Below are positions 1-5,699 of a stretch of 6,780 bases of DNA, in pieces. The notes under the pieces were generated by a model that saw only the letters and a list, made by a program, of their open reading frames with translations, did no database searches and was not told the DNA's origin. The first letter of the stretch is position 1, and every line of letters starts with the position of its first letter. A program made the position numbers and the translations under genes. Source of the stretch: Candidatus Omnitrophota bacterium (GTDB taxonomy: Bacteria > Omnitrophota > Gorgyraeia > Gygaellales > Profunditerraquicolaceae); the NCBI GenBank assembly GCA_030691585.1, contig JAUYEC010000064.1:1-6780 (forward strand), in the 5' to 3' direction.

Positions 1-348
1 TCCGGGGAAGCTATCGGGGATGTCATGCCCAGAGGAGGGAATGCCTGGGTAAATATTAATGACGGAAATAATGCGCTTGGTGTGTGGATGGATGCTTCTA
101 CGGCAAAGGAAATAAAATTTACCGGCAGCTATAAATCCCGGGGTGATAGTTTGGAGATAACCGGCGTATTTCACCGCGCCTGCCTTGAACACGGCGGAGA
201 CCTGGATATTCACGCTCAAGGCTTGCGCAAACTCGCAAGCGGCAGGATGGTTAATCAGAGGTTGAATTTAGACAAAAGAAATTTAAGCCTCATTTTGTTA
301 GGGGCGTTATTAATCATATGGATATTAACCTTATTCAGGAAAAAATAG
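1..348 (+). CDS. OB-fold protein with C-terminal membrane anchor (5' end missing)
   Basis: The frame is open from the first base, so the gene starts upstream; 115 residues are visible, ending at TAG 346-348. The first ~75 residues alternate short hydrophobic strands with conserved-looking glycines (GDVMPRGGNAWVNINDG, then a GVW strand, ITGVFHRAC, HGGDLDIHA). This pattern resembles the OB-fold nucleic-acid-binding (tRNA_anti-like) family. Residues ~95-112 are a single strongly hydrophobic segment followed by FRKK, so the protein probably ends in a membrane anchor, with basic residues on both sides of the helix. The last 31 bp overlap the start of pheS in another frame, implying co-transcription and possibly translational coupling. 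No specific function can be assigned. OB-fold assignment is by pattern only; the membrane segment is directly visible. Confidence 0.75.
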   Translation, partial: SGEAIGDVMPRGGNAWVNINDGNNALGVWMDASTAKEIKFTGSYKSRGDSLEITGVFHRACLEHGGDLDIHAQGLRKLASGRMVNQRLNLDKRNLSLILLGALLIIWILTLFRKK

Positions 349-1439
349 AAAATGATTTAGCCGGCGTTGTTTCTGCGCAGGCCTTAGAGGATGTGCGCGT
401 AAAATATCTGGGCAGAAAAGGCCTGGTAGCGCAGCTGACTAATTCTATCCCCGCGCTTGCAGCCGAAGAGCGCGGCGCGTTTGGCAAAGAGGTCAATGCC
501 TTAAAGAGTAAAATAACCGCGCTTATTGACGAGAAAGAGAAAAGCTTAAAGATTCAGGATAATGTTTTCCAAAAGAGCGATTTAGATATCGGGATGCCCG
601 GTATCTCCCGTAATTTAGGCTCCCGTCATCCGATTACCCGGATTATTGATGAGATCTGCGCCATATTTATGCGCATGGGTTTTTCCGTGGTTGAAGGGCC
701 GGAGATTGAAACAGAATATAATAATTTTACCGGCCTGAATATCCCCCTGGAGCATCCATCGCGCGATGCCTTCGATACATTTTACTTAAAGAATCCGCAT
801 CAATCCACGAACGACCCCTCGACTTGGTTCGACTCCGCTCACCACAGGTCGCTCGGGGCAGGCGAACGACCCCTCGACGTTGCTCGGGGCAGGCGAACGA
901 CGAACGACCGCTTATTATTGCGCAGCCACACTTCTCCGGTGCAGGTGCGCGTGATGAAGGCGCGCAAGCCGCCTCTGGCGGTGATCGTGCCCGGCAGAGT
1001 CTACCGGCCGGACGCGGTGGACGCGTCGCATTCGTTTATGTTCCACCAGGTAGAGGGGTTGATGGTGGATGAGGGGATAAGATTTTCCGATTTAAAAGGC
1101 GTATTGGAAGTATTTGCCAAGGCAGTCTTCGGCAAAGGATTAAAATTACGCTTCCGGCCGCATTTCTTTCCCTTTACCGAACCGTCGGCGGAAATGGACA
1201 TTTCATGTATTATCTGCGGCGGTTCAGGTTGTTCTGTTTGCGGCAGGAAAGGCTGGCTGGAGATATTAGGTTCGGGGATGGTCCATCCCAATGTGTTTAA
1301 GCAGGCCGGCTATGATGCCAAAAAATATTCCGGTTTTGCCTTTGGCATGGGCATAGAGAGAATAGCGATGCTTAAGTACGGCATCGATGATATCAGGTTA
1401 TTTTTTCAGAATGATCTAAGGTTCTTGAAGCAATTTTGA
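318..1439 (+). CDS. pheS: Phenylalanine--tRNA ligase alpha subunit
   Basis: Catalytic subunit of the cytoplasmic (alpha-beta)2 class II synthetase that charges tRNA-Phe. Residues 1-85 form the N-terminal helical region, including VRVKYLGRKG (~27-36). The class II core follows: GSRHPITRIIDEI (motif 1, ~101-113), VVEGPEIETEYNNF, HPSRDAFDTFYL, LLLRSHTSPVQVRVM (~199-213), FMFHQVEG (motif 2 area, ~240-247), a four-cysteine cluster C298/C301/C305/C308, GWLEILGSGMVHPNV, and motif 3 GFAFGMGIERIAM (~339-351). It is 373 aa, against about 330-345 for bacterial PheS. The excess is explained by a 31-codon in-frame insertion between DTFYLK and LLLRSHTSP (see the repeat at 816-908). ATG 318 is chosen because the family-like N-terminus begins there; only a weak purine stretch (AGGGGC, ~300-305) precedes it. 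It overlaps the upstream gene by 31 bp. All core motifs are intact, so the product is probably active. Confidence 0.96.
   Translation: MDINLIQEKIENDLAGVVSAQALEDVRVKYLGRKGLVAQLTNSIPALAAEERGAFGKEVNALKSKITALIDEKEKSLKIQDNVFQKSDLDIGMPGISRNLGSRHPITRIIDEICAIFMRMGFSVVEGPEIETEYNNFTGLNIPLEHPSRDAFDTFYLKNPHQSTNDPSTWFDSAHHRSLGAGERPLDVARGRRTTNDRLLLRSHTSPVQVRVMKARKPPLAVIVPGRVYRPDAVDASHSFMFHQVEGLMVDEGIRFSDLKGVLEVFAKAVFGKGLKLRFRPHFFPFTEPSAEMDISCIICGGSGCSVCGRKGWLEILGSGMVHPNVFKQAGYDAKKYSGFAFGMGIERIAMLKYGIDDIRLFFQNDLRFLKQF
816..908 (+). repeat. 93-bp in-frame repeat insertion within pheS
   Basis: This GC-rich block lies between the conserved PheS segments DTFYLK and LLLRSHTSP. The 9-mer ACGAACGAC occurs just before it (807-815) and as its last nine bases (900-908), like a target duplication. 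Removing 816-908 leaves an intact frame reading STNDRLLLRSH and a family-typical length. Internally, GAACGACCCCTCGAC occurs at 809-823 and 864-878. The 20-mer 851-870 recurs exactly at 882-901 (31-nt period). Each unit can form a hairpin: GTCGCTCG 848-855, loop GGGCAGG, CGAACGAC 863-870. The added peptide is polar and Arg-rich. The block looks like a short dispersed repeat, analogous to the palindromic elements found in-frame in Rickettsia genes. Whether other copies exist cannot be seen here. Confidence 0.75.
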
Positions 1440-1474
1440 TTGTGTAGGTTGGGTCATGGGGTAACGGCAACGTT

Positions 1475-1572
1475 GCCCGTATCGGTATTCGTCTTCCGTT
1501 GTTCGTATTTCGTATATCGTTAAACTACGGAATACGGACGACGAAAGACGAGCGACGAACTACGAAACGGGC
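1475..1572. repeat. Large imperfect inverted repeat between pheS and pheT
   Basis: Arms 1475-1518 and 1529-1572 are 44 nt each; about 30 positions are Watson-Crick complementary and a few more could be G-U. The loop is 10 nt (1519-1528). The arms are built from short variants such as TTCGTATTTCG and GACGAACTACGAA, so the element is also low-complexity. A perfect 12-bp palindrome, GGCAACGTTGCC (1466-1477), abuts the left arm. There is no T-run, so it is not a standard intrinsic terminator. If pheS and pheT share a transcript, the hairpin would sit in the RNA 34 nt before the pheT start. The 167-bp gap (1440-1606) holds nothing else recognisable. Confidence 0.7.
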
Positions 1573-1606
1573 ATCGTAACCGAACAACATAACCGGATTA
1601 CAGTAT

Positions 1607-3649
1607 ATGAAAGTAACTTATAACTGGCTCAAAGATTTTGTGGATATAAATATTACGCCTGGTGCCCTGGCCGATAAGCTGACTATGGCGGGCCTGGAAG
1701 TTGTTTCTTTAGAGCAGCGGGGCGGGGATTATATTTTTGAGATTGAGATCACTTCCAACAGGCCGGATTGGCTCAGCGTTATCGGTGTTGCCCGGGAAGT
1801 TGCGGCGATCACCGGAAAGAAATTACAATTGCCCAAGGATTACGGACGTCCTACGTCCCACGTCTTACGTCCCACGGAACGTGCGGTGTCGATTTTAATT
1901 GAAAATAAGAAGGATTGCCCGCTCTACACCGCTACCGTGATCACAAGAGTTAAAGTCGCTCCATCCCCGGATTGGCTAAAACAGCGATTGGAACTATTAG
2001 GCTGCCGTCCGGTGAACAATGTCGTAGATATCACTAATTATGCTTTGTTTGAAACCGGCCAGCCTATGCATGCCTTTGACCTGGATAAATTGCCTGCGGG
2101 CGGTATAGCCGTCCGGCGTGCAAACAACGGGGAGAAATTGACCATTCTCGACGGCCAGGAAAAAACCTTAGACGGTGCAGTTTTGGTGATCGCAGCGCAG
2201 GATAAAGCTAAAGCCGTAGCCGGCGTTATGGGCGGCAAGGATACGGAAGTTAACGGTGGTACAAAAAATATTCTTTTAGAGGCGGCAGTATTTGATCCGG
2301 CGCTTATCCGCCGCAGCCGCCGCCAGCTCGGCCTGCAAACCGAATCATCATATCGATTTGAACGCGGGGTGGATGCCGCGGCGCTTGATTCTGCCCGCCG
2401 TCGGGCCGTGGAATTGATCCTGGGTATTTCAGGAGGCGAAAGCGCGCCGGTTGAAAGCCGCGGCGCAGGATTTAAAAAGAAAAAGATCGTTAATTTAAGT
2501 ATGGCGCACGCGGATAAAGTCCTGGGCGTCTCTATTACCGCGGCAGAAGCGGTAAAAATTTTAAAAATGCTGGGTTTTGGCGCCAAGCCCAGAGCCAAAA
2601 ATAATTTTAGCGTGGAGATCCCGTCTTTTCGCGGTGATGTAAACCTGGAAGCGGATCTGATCGAAGAAATAGCCCGCATTCATGGATACAATTTAATACC
2701 CGTGAGCCTGCCATCGTTCCGGCCGAACGCAACTGCCGCGGCAGCCGCAGACCTGGTTTGGATGGTAAAGAATACGCTTGCAGGCCAAGGCTTAAATGAA
2801 GCGATCACCCTTAGTCTTATTGAAAGAGGGTTGGCAGAGTGTTTCCAGGTGCCCGCGGGCCTTGCCGTAGAAATTCAGAATCCTTTGAGCAGGGAGCAGG
2901 AAATACTCAGGACAGCGATCACCCCGTCACTTGCCCGATGCGTTGCCCTGAATTTAAATCAGAAGCAGGAGTACGTCAATATTTTTGAGGTGAGTAAAGT
3001 TTTTTCGCTAAGCGCGGACAAAAATAATCCGCAGGAGCAATTAAATTTAGGCATTGCTCTTTGCGGAGAGAGGTCGATGTTTTTAGAGGGCGGACTGGTA
3101 AAAGATAAAGCCGGTCTGCCGCATTTAAAGGGTTTACTGGAGAGGCTGTTTAGAAAATTAGGCGTTAAAGTTTATGATTTCCGGATGCTTGGCTCTCAAG
3201 AGGCAGGTGTGTATATCGGCGAGGATAAAGTTGGTTTTATCACCGGCCTGGGGAAAAAGGCGTTGGATTATCTGGATATAAAAAATAAGGATGTTTTTGT
3301 CGCGGAAGTCTGCCTGGATAAAATTTTATCAGCCGCGGCGCTCAAGATCAAGTTCAGGCCGCTGTCTCTTTATCCCGGGATCAAGCGCGACATCAGTTTT
3401 TTGATCCGTCAGGGTATTACGGCCAAAGATGTGCTGGGGGCGGTGCGCCTTAAGGCCGGGCCGTTATTGGAGGATGTCCGGATAGCCGATTATTATACGG
3501 GCAAGCAGGTCCCCGTTGGCCAGAGGAGCCTGACTGTGTCCTGTTTTTACCGTTCACCCGAGCGGACTCTTACCGACAATGAAGTCAACCCTCTCCAGGA
3601 TGCGGTCTGTGCGTTATTAAAGGAGCGTTTCGGCGCAAAATTACGGTAG
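1607..3649 (+). CDS. pheT: Phenylalanine--tRNA ligase beta subunit, lacking the N-terminal tRNA-binding domain
   Basis: Partner of PheS; it supplies the editing site that clears mischarged Tyr-tRNA-Phe and much of the tRNA contact. Residues 1-75 are the B1/B6 core (YNWLKDFV, LADKLTMAGLEV, then EIEITSNRPDWLSVIGVARE). The B3/B4 editing domain spans ~98-255 (CPLYTATVI, NNVVDITNYALFETGQPMHAFD with the editing-site His155, AVAGVMGG, SSYRFERGVD). B5 spans ~290-365 (PSFRGDVNLEADLIEEIARIHGY), then the catalytic-like core. The C-terminal ferredoxin-like anticodon-binding domain is ~583-680 (LYPGIKRDISF, LTVSCFYRSPERTLTDNEV). It is 680 aa against roughly 790-800 typically. The difference is the missing EMAP/OB tRNA-binding domain normally inserted after the AGLEV segment: here only ~15 residues join AGLEV to EIEITSNRPD. 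No clear ribosome-binding site precedes ATG 1607. The C-terminus is complete. Confidence 0.96.
   Translation: MKVTYNWLKDFVDINITPGALADKLTMAGLEVVSLEQRGGDYIFEIEITSNRPDWLSVIGVAREVAAITGKKLQLPKDYGRPTSHVLRPTERAVSILIENKKDCPLYTATVITRVKVAPSPDWLKQRLELLGCRPVNNVVDITNYALFETGQPMHAFDLDKLPAGGIAVRRANNGEKLTILDGQEKTLDGAVLVIAAQDKAKAVAGVMGGKDTEVNGGTKNILLEAAVFDPALIRRSRRQLGLQTESSYRFERGVDAAALDSARRRAVELILGISGGESAPVESRGAGFKKKKIVNLSMAHADKVLGVSITAAEAVKILKMLGFGAKPRAKNNFSVEIPSFRGDVNLEADLIEEIARIHGYNLIPVSLPSFRPNATAAAAADLVWMVKNTLAGQGLNEAITLSLIERGLAECFQVPAGLAVEIQNPLSREQEILRTAITPSLARCVALNLNQKQEYVNIFEVSKVFSLSADKNNPQEQLNLGIALCGERSMFLEGGLVKDKAGLPHLKGLLERLFRKLGVKVYDFRMLGSQEAGVYIGEDKVGFITGLGKKALDYLDIKNKDVFVAEVCLDKILSAAALKIKFRPLSLYPGIKRDISFLIRQGITAKDVLGAVRLKAGPLLEDVRIADYYTGKQVPVGQRSLTVSCFYRSPERTLTDNEVNPLQDAVCALLKERFGAKLR
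1852..1876 (+). repeat. Short tandem repeat in the pheT linker
   Basis: The 11-mer TACGTCCCACG occurs at 1852-1862 and again at 1866-1876 (14-nt period), preceded by the related TACGGACGTCC at 1841-1851. It encodes about GRPTSHVLRPT (residues 80-90) in the linker between the N-terminal core and the B3/B4 editing domain, a place that tolerates length change. It keeps the frame. It may be an expanded or inserted repeat like the one in pheS, though too short to be certain. Confidence 0.5.
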
Positions 3650-3674
3650 GGACAGGTTTAAAACCTGTCCCTAC
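3646..3674. repeat. Perfect palindrome overlapping the pheT stop codon
   Basis: Arms GTAGGGACAGGTTT (3646-3659) and its exact reverse complement (3661-3674) flank a single A. The pheT stop TAG (3647-3649) lies inside the left arm. The arms could form a stable hairpin in RNA, possibly protecting the pheT 3' end, but no T-tract follows, so termination here is doubtful. It resembles dispersed REP-like elements; copy number in the genome is unknown from this window. Confidence 0.8.
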
Positions 3675-3685
3675 ACCAAAATATC

Positions 3686-3717
3686 CCGTAGGAGCCAGGC
3701 ACGCCTGGCCCCTACGG
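3686..3717. repeat. Second palindrome, 15-bp arms
   Basis: Arms CCGTAGGAGCCAGGC (3686-3700) and GCCTGGCCCCTACGG (3703-3717) are complementary at 14 of 15 positions around a 2-nt centre. It lies 11 bp after the first palindrome and shares the GTAGG...CCTAC outer ends with it, suggesting related or co-inserted REP-like units. No T-run follows. It sits between pheT and the 6S promoter. Confidence 0.75.
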
Positions 3718-3731
3718 CAAATGCCCTGTAT

Positions 3732-3760
3732 TTGAATTTTGTTGGACAATATGCTATACT
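3732..3760 (+). promoter_or_regulatory. Sigma70-type promoter of the 6S RNA
   Basis: TTGAAT (3732-3737) and TATACT (3755-3760) are separated by exactly 17 nt. A TG dinucleotide at 3752-3753 makes an extended -10 element. Transcription would start near 3767, giving a transcript of about 184 nt to the T-tract at 3945-3951, the usual length of 6S RNA. This is the best promoter-like sequence in the window. Confidence 0.75.
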
Positions 3761-3766
3761 TTGTTT

Positions 3767-3950
3767 GTCAGAAAAAGGCCCCGTTCTTTTAGATATCCCT
3801 GCGGTGCGCGTTGGAAACTTGATAATATTTGAACCAACATGAATATCAAGGGAGCCCGCCATTCCTTTAGCGTTCGCGCTAAGAGATAGGGCACCCACCT
3901 GAAACCAAATGGTTCAGATGTCAGTCCAACGGCACAGGCGGGGATTTTTT
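3767..3950 (+). ncRNA. ssrS: 6S RNA
   Basis: 6S RNA binds housekeeping RNA polymerase by mimicking an open promoter. The fold is visible by hand. A closing stem has three blocks: 3795-3802 with 3938-3945, 3804-3807 with 3932-3935, and 3809-3815 with 3925-3931 (CGTTGGA/TCCAACG). The largely unpaired centre carries on its 3' side a small hairpin, CTGAAACC 3899-3906 with GGTTCAG 3911-3917, like the CUUGAACC hairpin of E. coli 6S. GGAGCCC 3851-3857 pairs with GGGCACC 3889-3895 apart from one A-A mismatch. The tip is TTAGCG-TTCG-CGCTAA (3867-3882). An alternative 7-bp pairing, CTTGATA 3818-3824 with TATCAAG 3844-3850, lies on the 5' side of the centre and could form after a product RNA is made. 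The 5' end is inferred from the promoter and the 3' end from the T-tract. A covariance-model search has not been done. Confidence 0.85.
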
Positions 3951-3951
3951 T
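3925..3951 (+). terminator. T-tract after the 6S closing stem
   Basis: The 3' strand of the 6S closing stem ends at ~3945 and runs directly into seven T residues (3945-3951), a Rho-independent-like arrangement that would define the RNA's 3' end. The hairpin is the whole 6S fold rather than a short stem, so efficiency is uncertain. Read-through would carry transcription into rarA, which starts 22 nt later. Confidence 0.5.
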
Positions 3952-3973
3952 GGTGCGGGATAACTCGCATATC

Positions 3974-5284
3974 ATGGATCTATTTCAGGAAAATAATAAA
4001 CAAAATTCCAAGGACCTTCCTCTTGCCGTGCGCATGCGCCCGGCAACACTCGATGAGTTTGTCGGCCAGGAACATATATTAGGTAAGGGAAAGCTCCTGC
4101 GCCGCTCTATCGAAGCCGACCGTGTTACCTCGCTTGTCCTCTTTGGGCCCCCGGGCATAGGCAAAACATCGCTTGCCTGGTGCATCGCCAAGCTCACCAA
4201 AGCGCATTACCAATGCATAAACGCAACTACTTCTAACGTGGAAGAACTCCGCCGCGTGATCGCCGCGGCAAAACTCAAAAAATCCCAGGGGCTGGGAAGG
4301 ACCATCCTTTTTATCGACGAAATACACCGTTTTAACAAGGCACAGCAGGATGTGCTCTTGCCCGACGTAGAAGAAGGTAATCCGGTTTTGATCGGGGCAA
4401 CGGTGCACAATCCTTATTTTTCCCTGGCAGCACCCCTTTTATCGCGCTCGCTGGTCTGCGAACTAAAACCCTTGCAAGAGAAAGAAATTTCTGTCATCAT
4501 TAGTAATGCCTTAAAGGATAAGATAAGAGGCTTCGGCGGGTTAAAGATCAAGATGGGCAAGCCGGCATTGAACTTCTTATCCAGGTCCTGCGAAGGCGAC
4601 GGCCGCAGGGCGCTTAACGCTCTTGAAGTAGGTGTTCTTACCACTGCCGCAGGCTCTGACGGCGTAATAAATTTTACCCTGGAAGTGGCGGCAGATTCCG
4701 TCCAGAAAAAGCCGGTGATTTACGATAAGGATGAAGACGGGCACTACGATACCGCTTCGGCCTTTATAAAATCAATGCGCGGCTCGGATCCCGACGCGGC
4801 TTTGTACTGGATGGCCAAGATGTTGTATGCAGGGGAAGACCTGCGGTTTATTGCCCGGCGGATCTGTATCCTGGCGGCCGAGGACGTGGGCCTTGCCGAT
4901 CCCATGGCCCTGGTGCTGGCAAACGCGGCTTTGCAGATATCGGAATTTGTGGGCATGCCCGAGGCGAGGATCCCCCTGGCGCAGGCGGTAGTTTATGTTT
5001 CCTGCGCGCCCAAATCCAATGCCAGCTACTTGGGCCTAGAAAAGGCAAGCGCCGATATAAAAAACAAGACCGTCCAGGAAGTGCCGGACCATTTGAAGGA
5101 TGCCTCATATAGCGGCGCGGAAGATTTGGGCCGCGGTAAAGATTATAAATATGCCCATGACTATCCGGGGCATTTCGTGAAACAAAAATATACGCGCAAG
5201 GCCGTGCGTTATTATGAGCCCACTGATATAGGTTACGAGGCCAAGATCAAACAGCGCCTGGAAAAATTGCGCGGGGATAAATAA
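3974..5284 (+). CDS. rarA: Replication-associated recombination protein A, AAA+ ATPase
   Basis: RarA/MgsA (WHIP/WRNIP1 family) is a cytoplasmic clamp-loader-like ATPase acting at stalled replication forks with SSB and the recombination machinery. From ATG 3974 it is 436 aa, normal for the family (about 420-450). MDLFQ is a typical RarA beginning. LAVRMRPATLDEFVGQEHIL (~18-36) precedes Walker A GPPGIGKT (58-65). Walker B is ILFIDEIHRF (111-120) and the sensor-1 region is GATVHNPYFS (141-150), where many homologues have GATTENPSF. LLSRSLV (~155-161) carries the arginine-finger candidate and EGDGRRALNALE the sensor-2 region. The C-terminal tetramerisation half includes YDTASAFIKSMRGSDPDAALYW and HDYPGHFVKQKY. 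ATG 3974 is preferred over in-frame TTG 3950 or GTG 3953, which fall in or against the 6S T-tract. The ribosome-binding site is weak (GCGGGA, ~3955-3960). A PilZ gene follows 17 nt downstream. Confidence 0.96.
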   Translation: MDLFQENNKQNSKDLPLAVRMRPATLDEFVGQEHILGKGKLLRRSIEADRVTSLVLFGPPGIGKTSLAWCIAKLTKAHYQCINATTSNVEELRRVIAAAKLKKSQGLGRTILFIDEIHRFNKAQQDVLLPDVEEGNPVLIGATVHNPYFSLAAPLLSRSLVCELKPLQEKEISVIISNALKDKIRGFGGLKIKMGKPALNFLSRSCEGDGRRALNALEVGVLTTAAGSDGVINFTLEVAADSVQKKPVIYDKDEDGHYDTASAFIKSMRGSDPDAALYWMAKMLYAGEDLRFIARRICILAAEDVGLADPMALVLANAALQISEFVGMPEARIPLAQAVVYVSCAPKSNASYLGLEKASADIKNKTVQEVPDHLKDASYSGAEDLGRGKDYKYAHDYPGHFVKQKYTRKAVRYYEPTDIGYEAKIKQRLEKLRGDK

Positions 5285-5289
5285 AGGCC

Positions 5290-5295
5290 GGAGGT
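5290..5295 (+). promoter_or_regulatory. Strong ribosome-binding site of the PilZ gene
   Basis: GGAGGT lies six bases before ATG 5302, an optimal Shine-Dalgarno placement that fixes the start. It is the clearest site in the window; pheT and rarA have weak or no such signal. Confidence 0.85.
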
Positions 5296-5301
5296 AGATC
5301 T

Positions 5302-5697
5302 ATGTCAAACAAAAGAAGTTATGACAGGTTAGATGTAATGGGCACGGTGGACCTGAAAAGCCAGGGCCATACTTACCGGGGTTATCTGCAGAATATAAGT
5401 TTTACCGGTTTTGGCGGTTTTTCCGTGGTGACATTGGAAAAGATCGCGCCGGGCGCGGCCGTAGAATTTGATATAAACATCCCCGCATTAGGCGAAACTC
5501 TGGGCGGCTTGGGTGTAGTAAGGTACTTAAGTCAAGTGGACAAACATAATAAAGGAAAAATTTTTATTCTGGGAGTTGAATTTACAGATGTAAATAAAGA
5601 CATTGTGGCGCATATATTAAGAAAACTTCAGATTGCTTTGAGCAGCGGGCCCGGCAAAGGAAAGCCGCATGGGCCGGTAGATTTCATACCTTTTTAA
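5302..5697 (+). CDS. Single-domain PilZ protein, predicted c-di-GMP receptor
   Basis: A 131-aa soluble protein consisting essentially of one PilZ domain. Both c-di-GMP-binding motifs are present: RxxxR as R5-SYD-R9, and (D/N)xSxxG as N31-ISFT-G36. GVEF at 91-94, ending the barrel, matches the usual PilZ pattern. There is no signal peptide or membrane segment. The last ~18 residues (Gly/Pro/Lys-rich, ending in FIPF) form a short tail. PilZ proteins bind c-di-GMP and then act through partners in motility, exopolysaccharide or envelope processes; the target here is unknown. It lies 17 nt after rarA and only 2 nt before a membrane-anchored coiled-coil gene, so those are probably co-transcribed, and the coiled-coil protein is a candidate partner by position only. 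Confidence 0.9.
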   Translation: MSNKRSYDRLDVMGTVDLKSQGHTYRGYLQNISFTGFGGFSVVTLEKIAPGAAVEFDINIPALGETLGGLGVVRYLSQVDKHNKGKIFILGVEFTDVNKDIVAHILRKLQIALSSGPGKGKPHGPVDFIPF

Positions 5698-5699
5698 CG

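Noticed and set aside
792..908. pheS as a disrupted pseudogene
   Set aside because: The frame stays open through the insertion and all class II motifs before and after are intact, so an in-frame insertion is the better reading.
809..908. Repeats in pheS as a CRISPR array
   Set aside because: Repeats are 15-20 nt with unequal 31- and 55-nt periods, lie inside a coding frame, and have no regular unique spacers or cas genes nearby.
824..1072. Plus-strand frame of 82 codons within pheS, covering the repeat insertion
   Set aside because: It overlaps the intact pheS frame, and its Arg-rich composition is a by-product of the GC-rich repeats.
2038..2679. 213-codon open frame on the minus strand inside pheT
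   Set aside because: It is a complement of a well-supported pheT coding region; its product is Ser/Arg/Pro-rich without any family motif.
3646..3674. Palindrome as a Rho-independent terminator of pheT
   Set aside because: The stem is good but no T-run follows on either strand; the next bases are ACCAAAATAT. A repeat or mRNA-end stabiliser is more likely.
3950..3973. Upstream in-frame TTG (3950) or GTG (3953) start for rarA
   Set aside because: These lie in or against the 6S T-tract with no ribosome-binding site, and RarA homologues commonly begin with MDLF-like residues, which matches ATG 3974.
3671..3975. Overlapping minus-strand frames across the 6S region
   Set aside because: They cover the palindromes, promoter and structured RNA, have no recognisable protein character and no ribosome-binding site; the 6S reading explains the sequence better.
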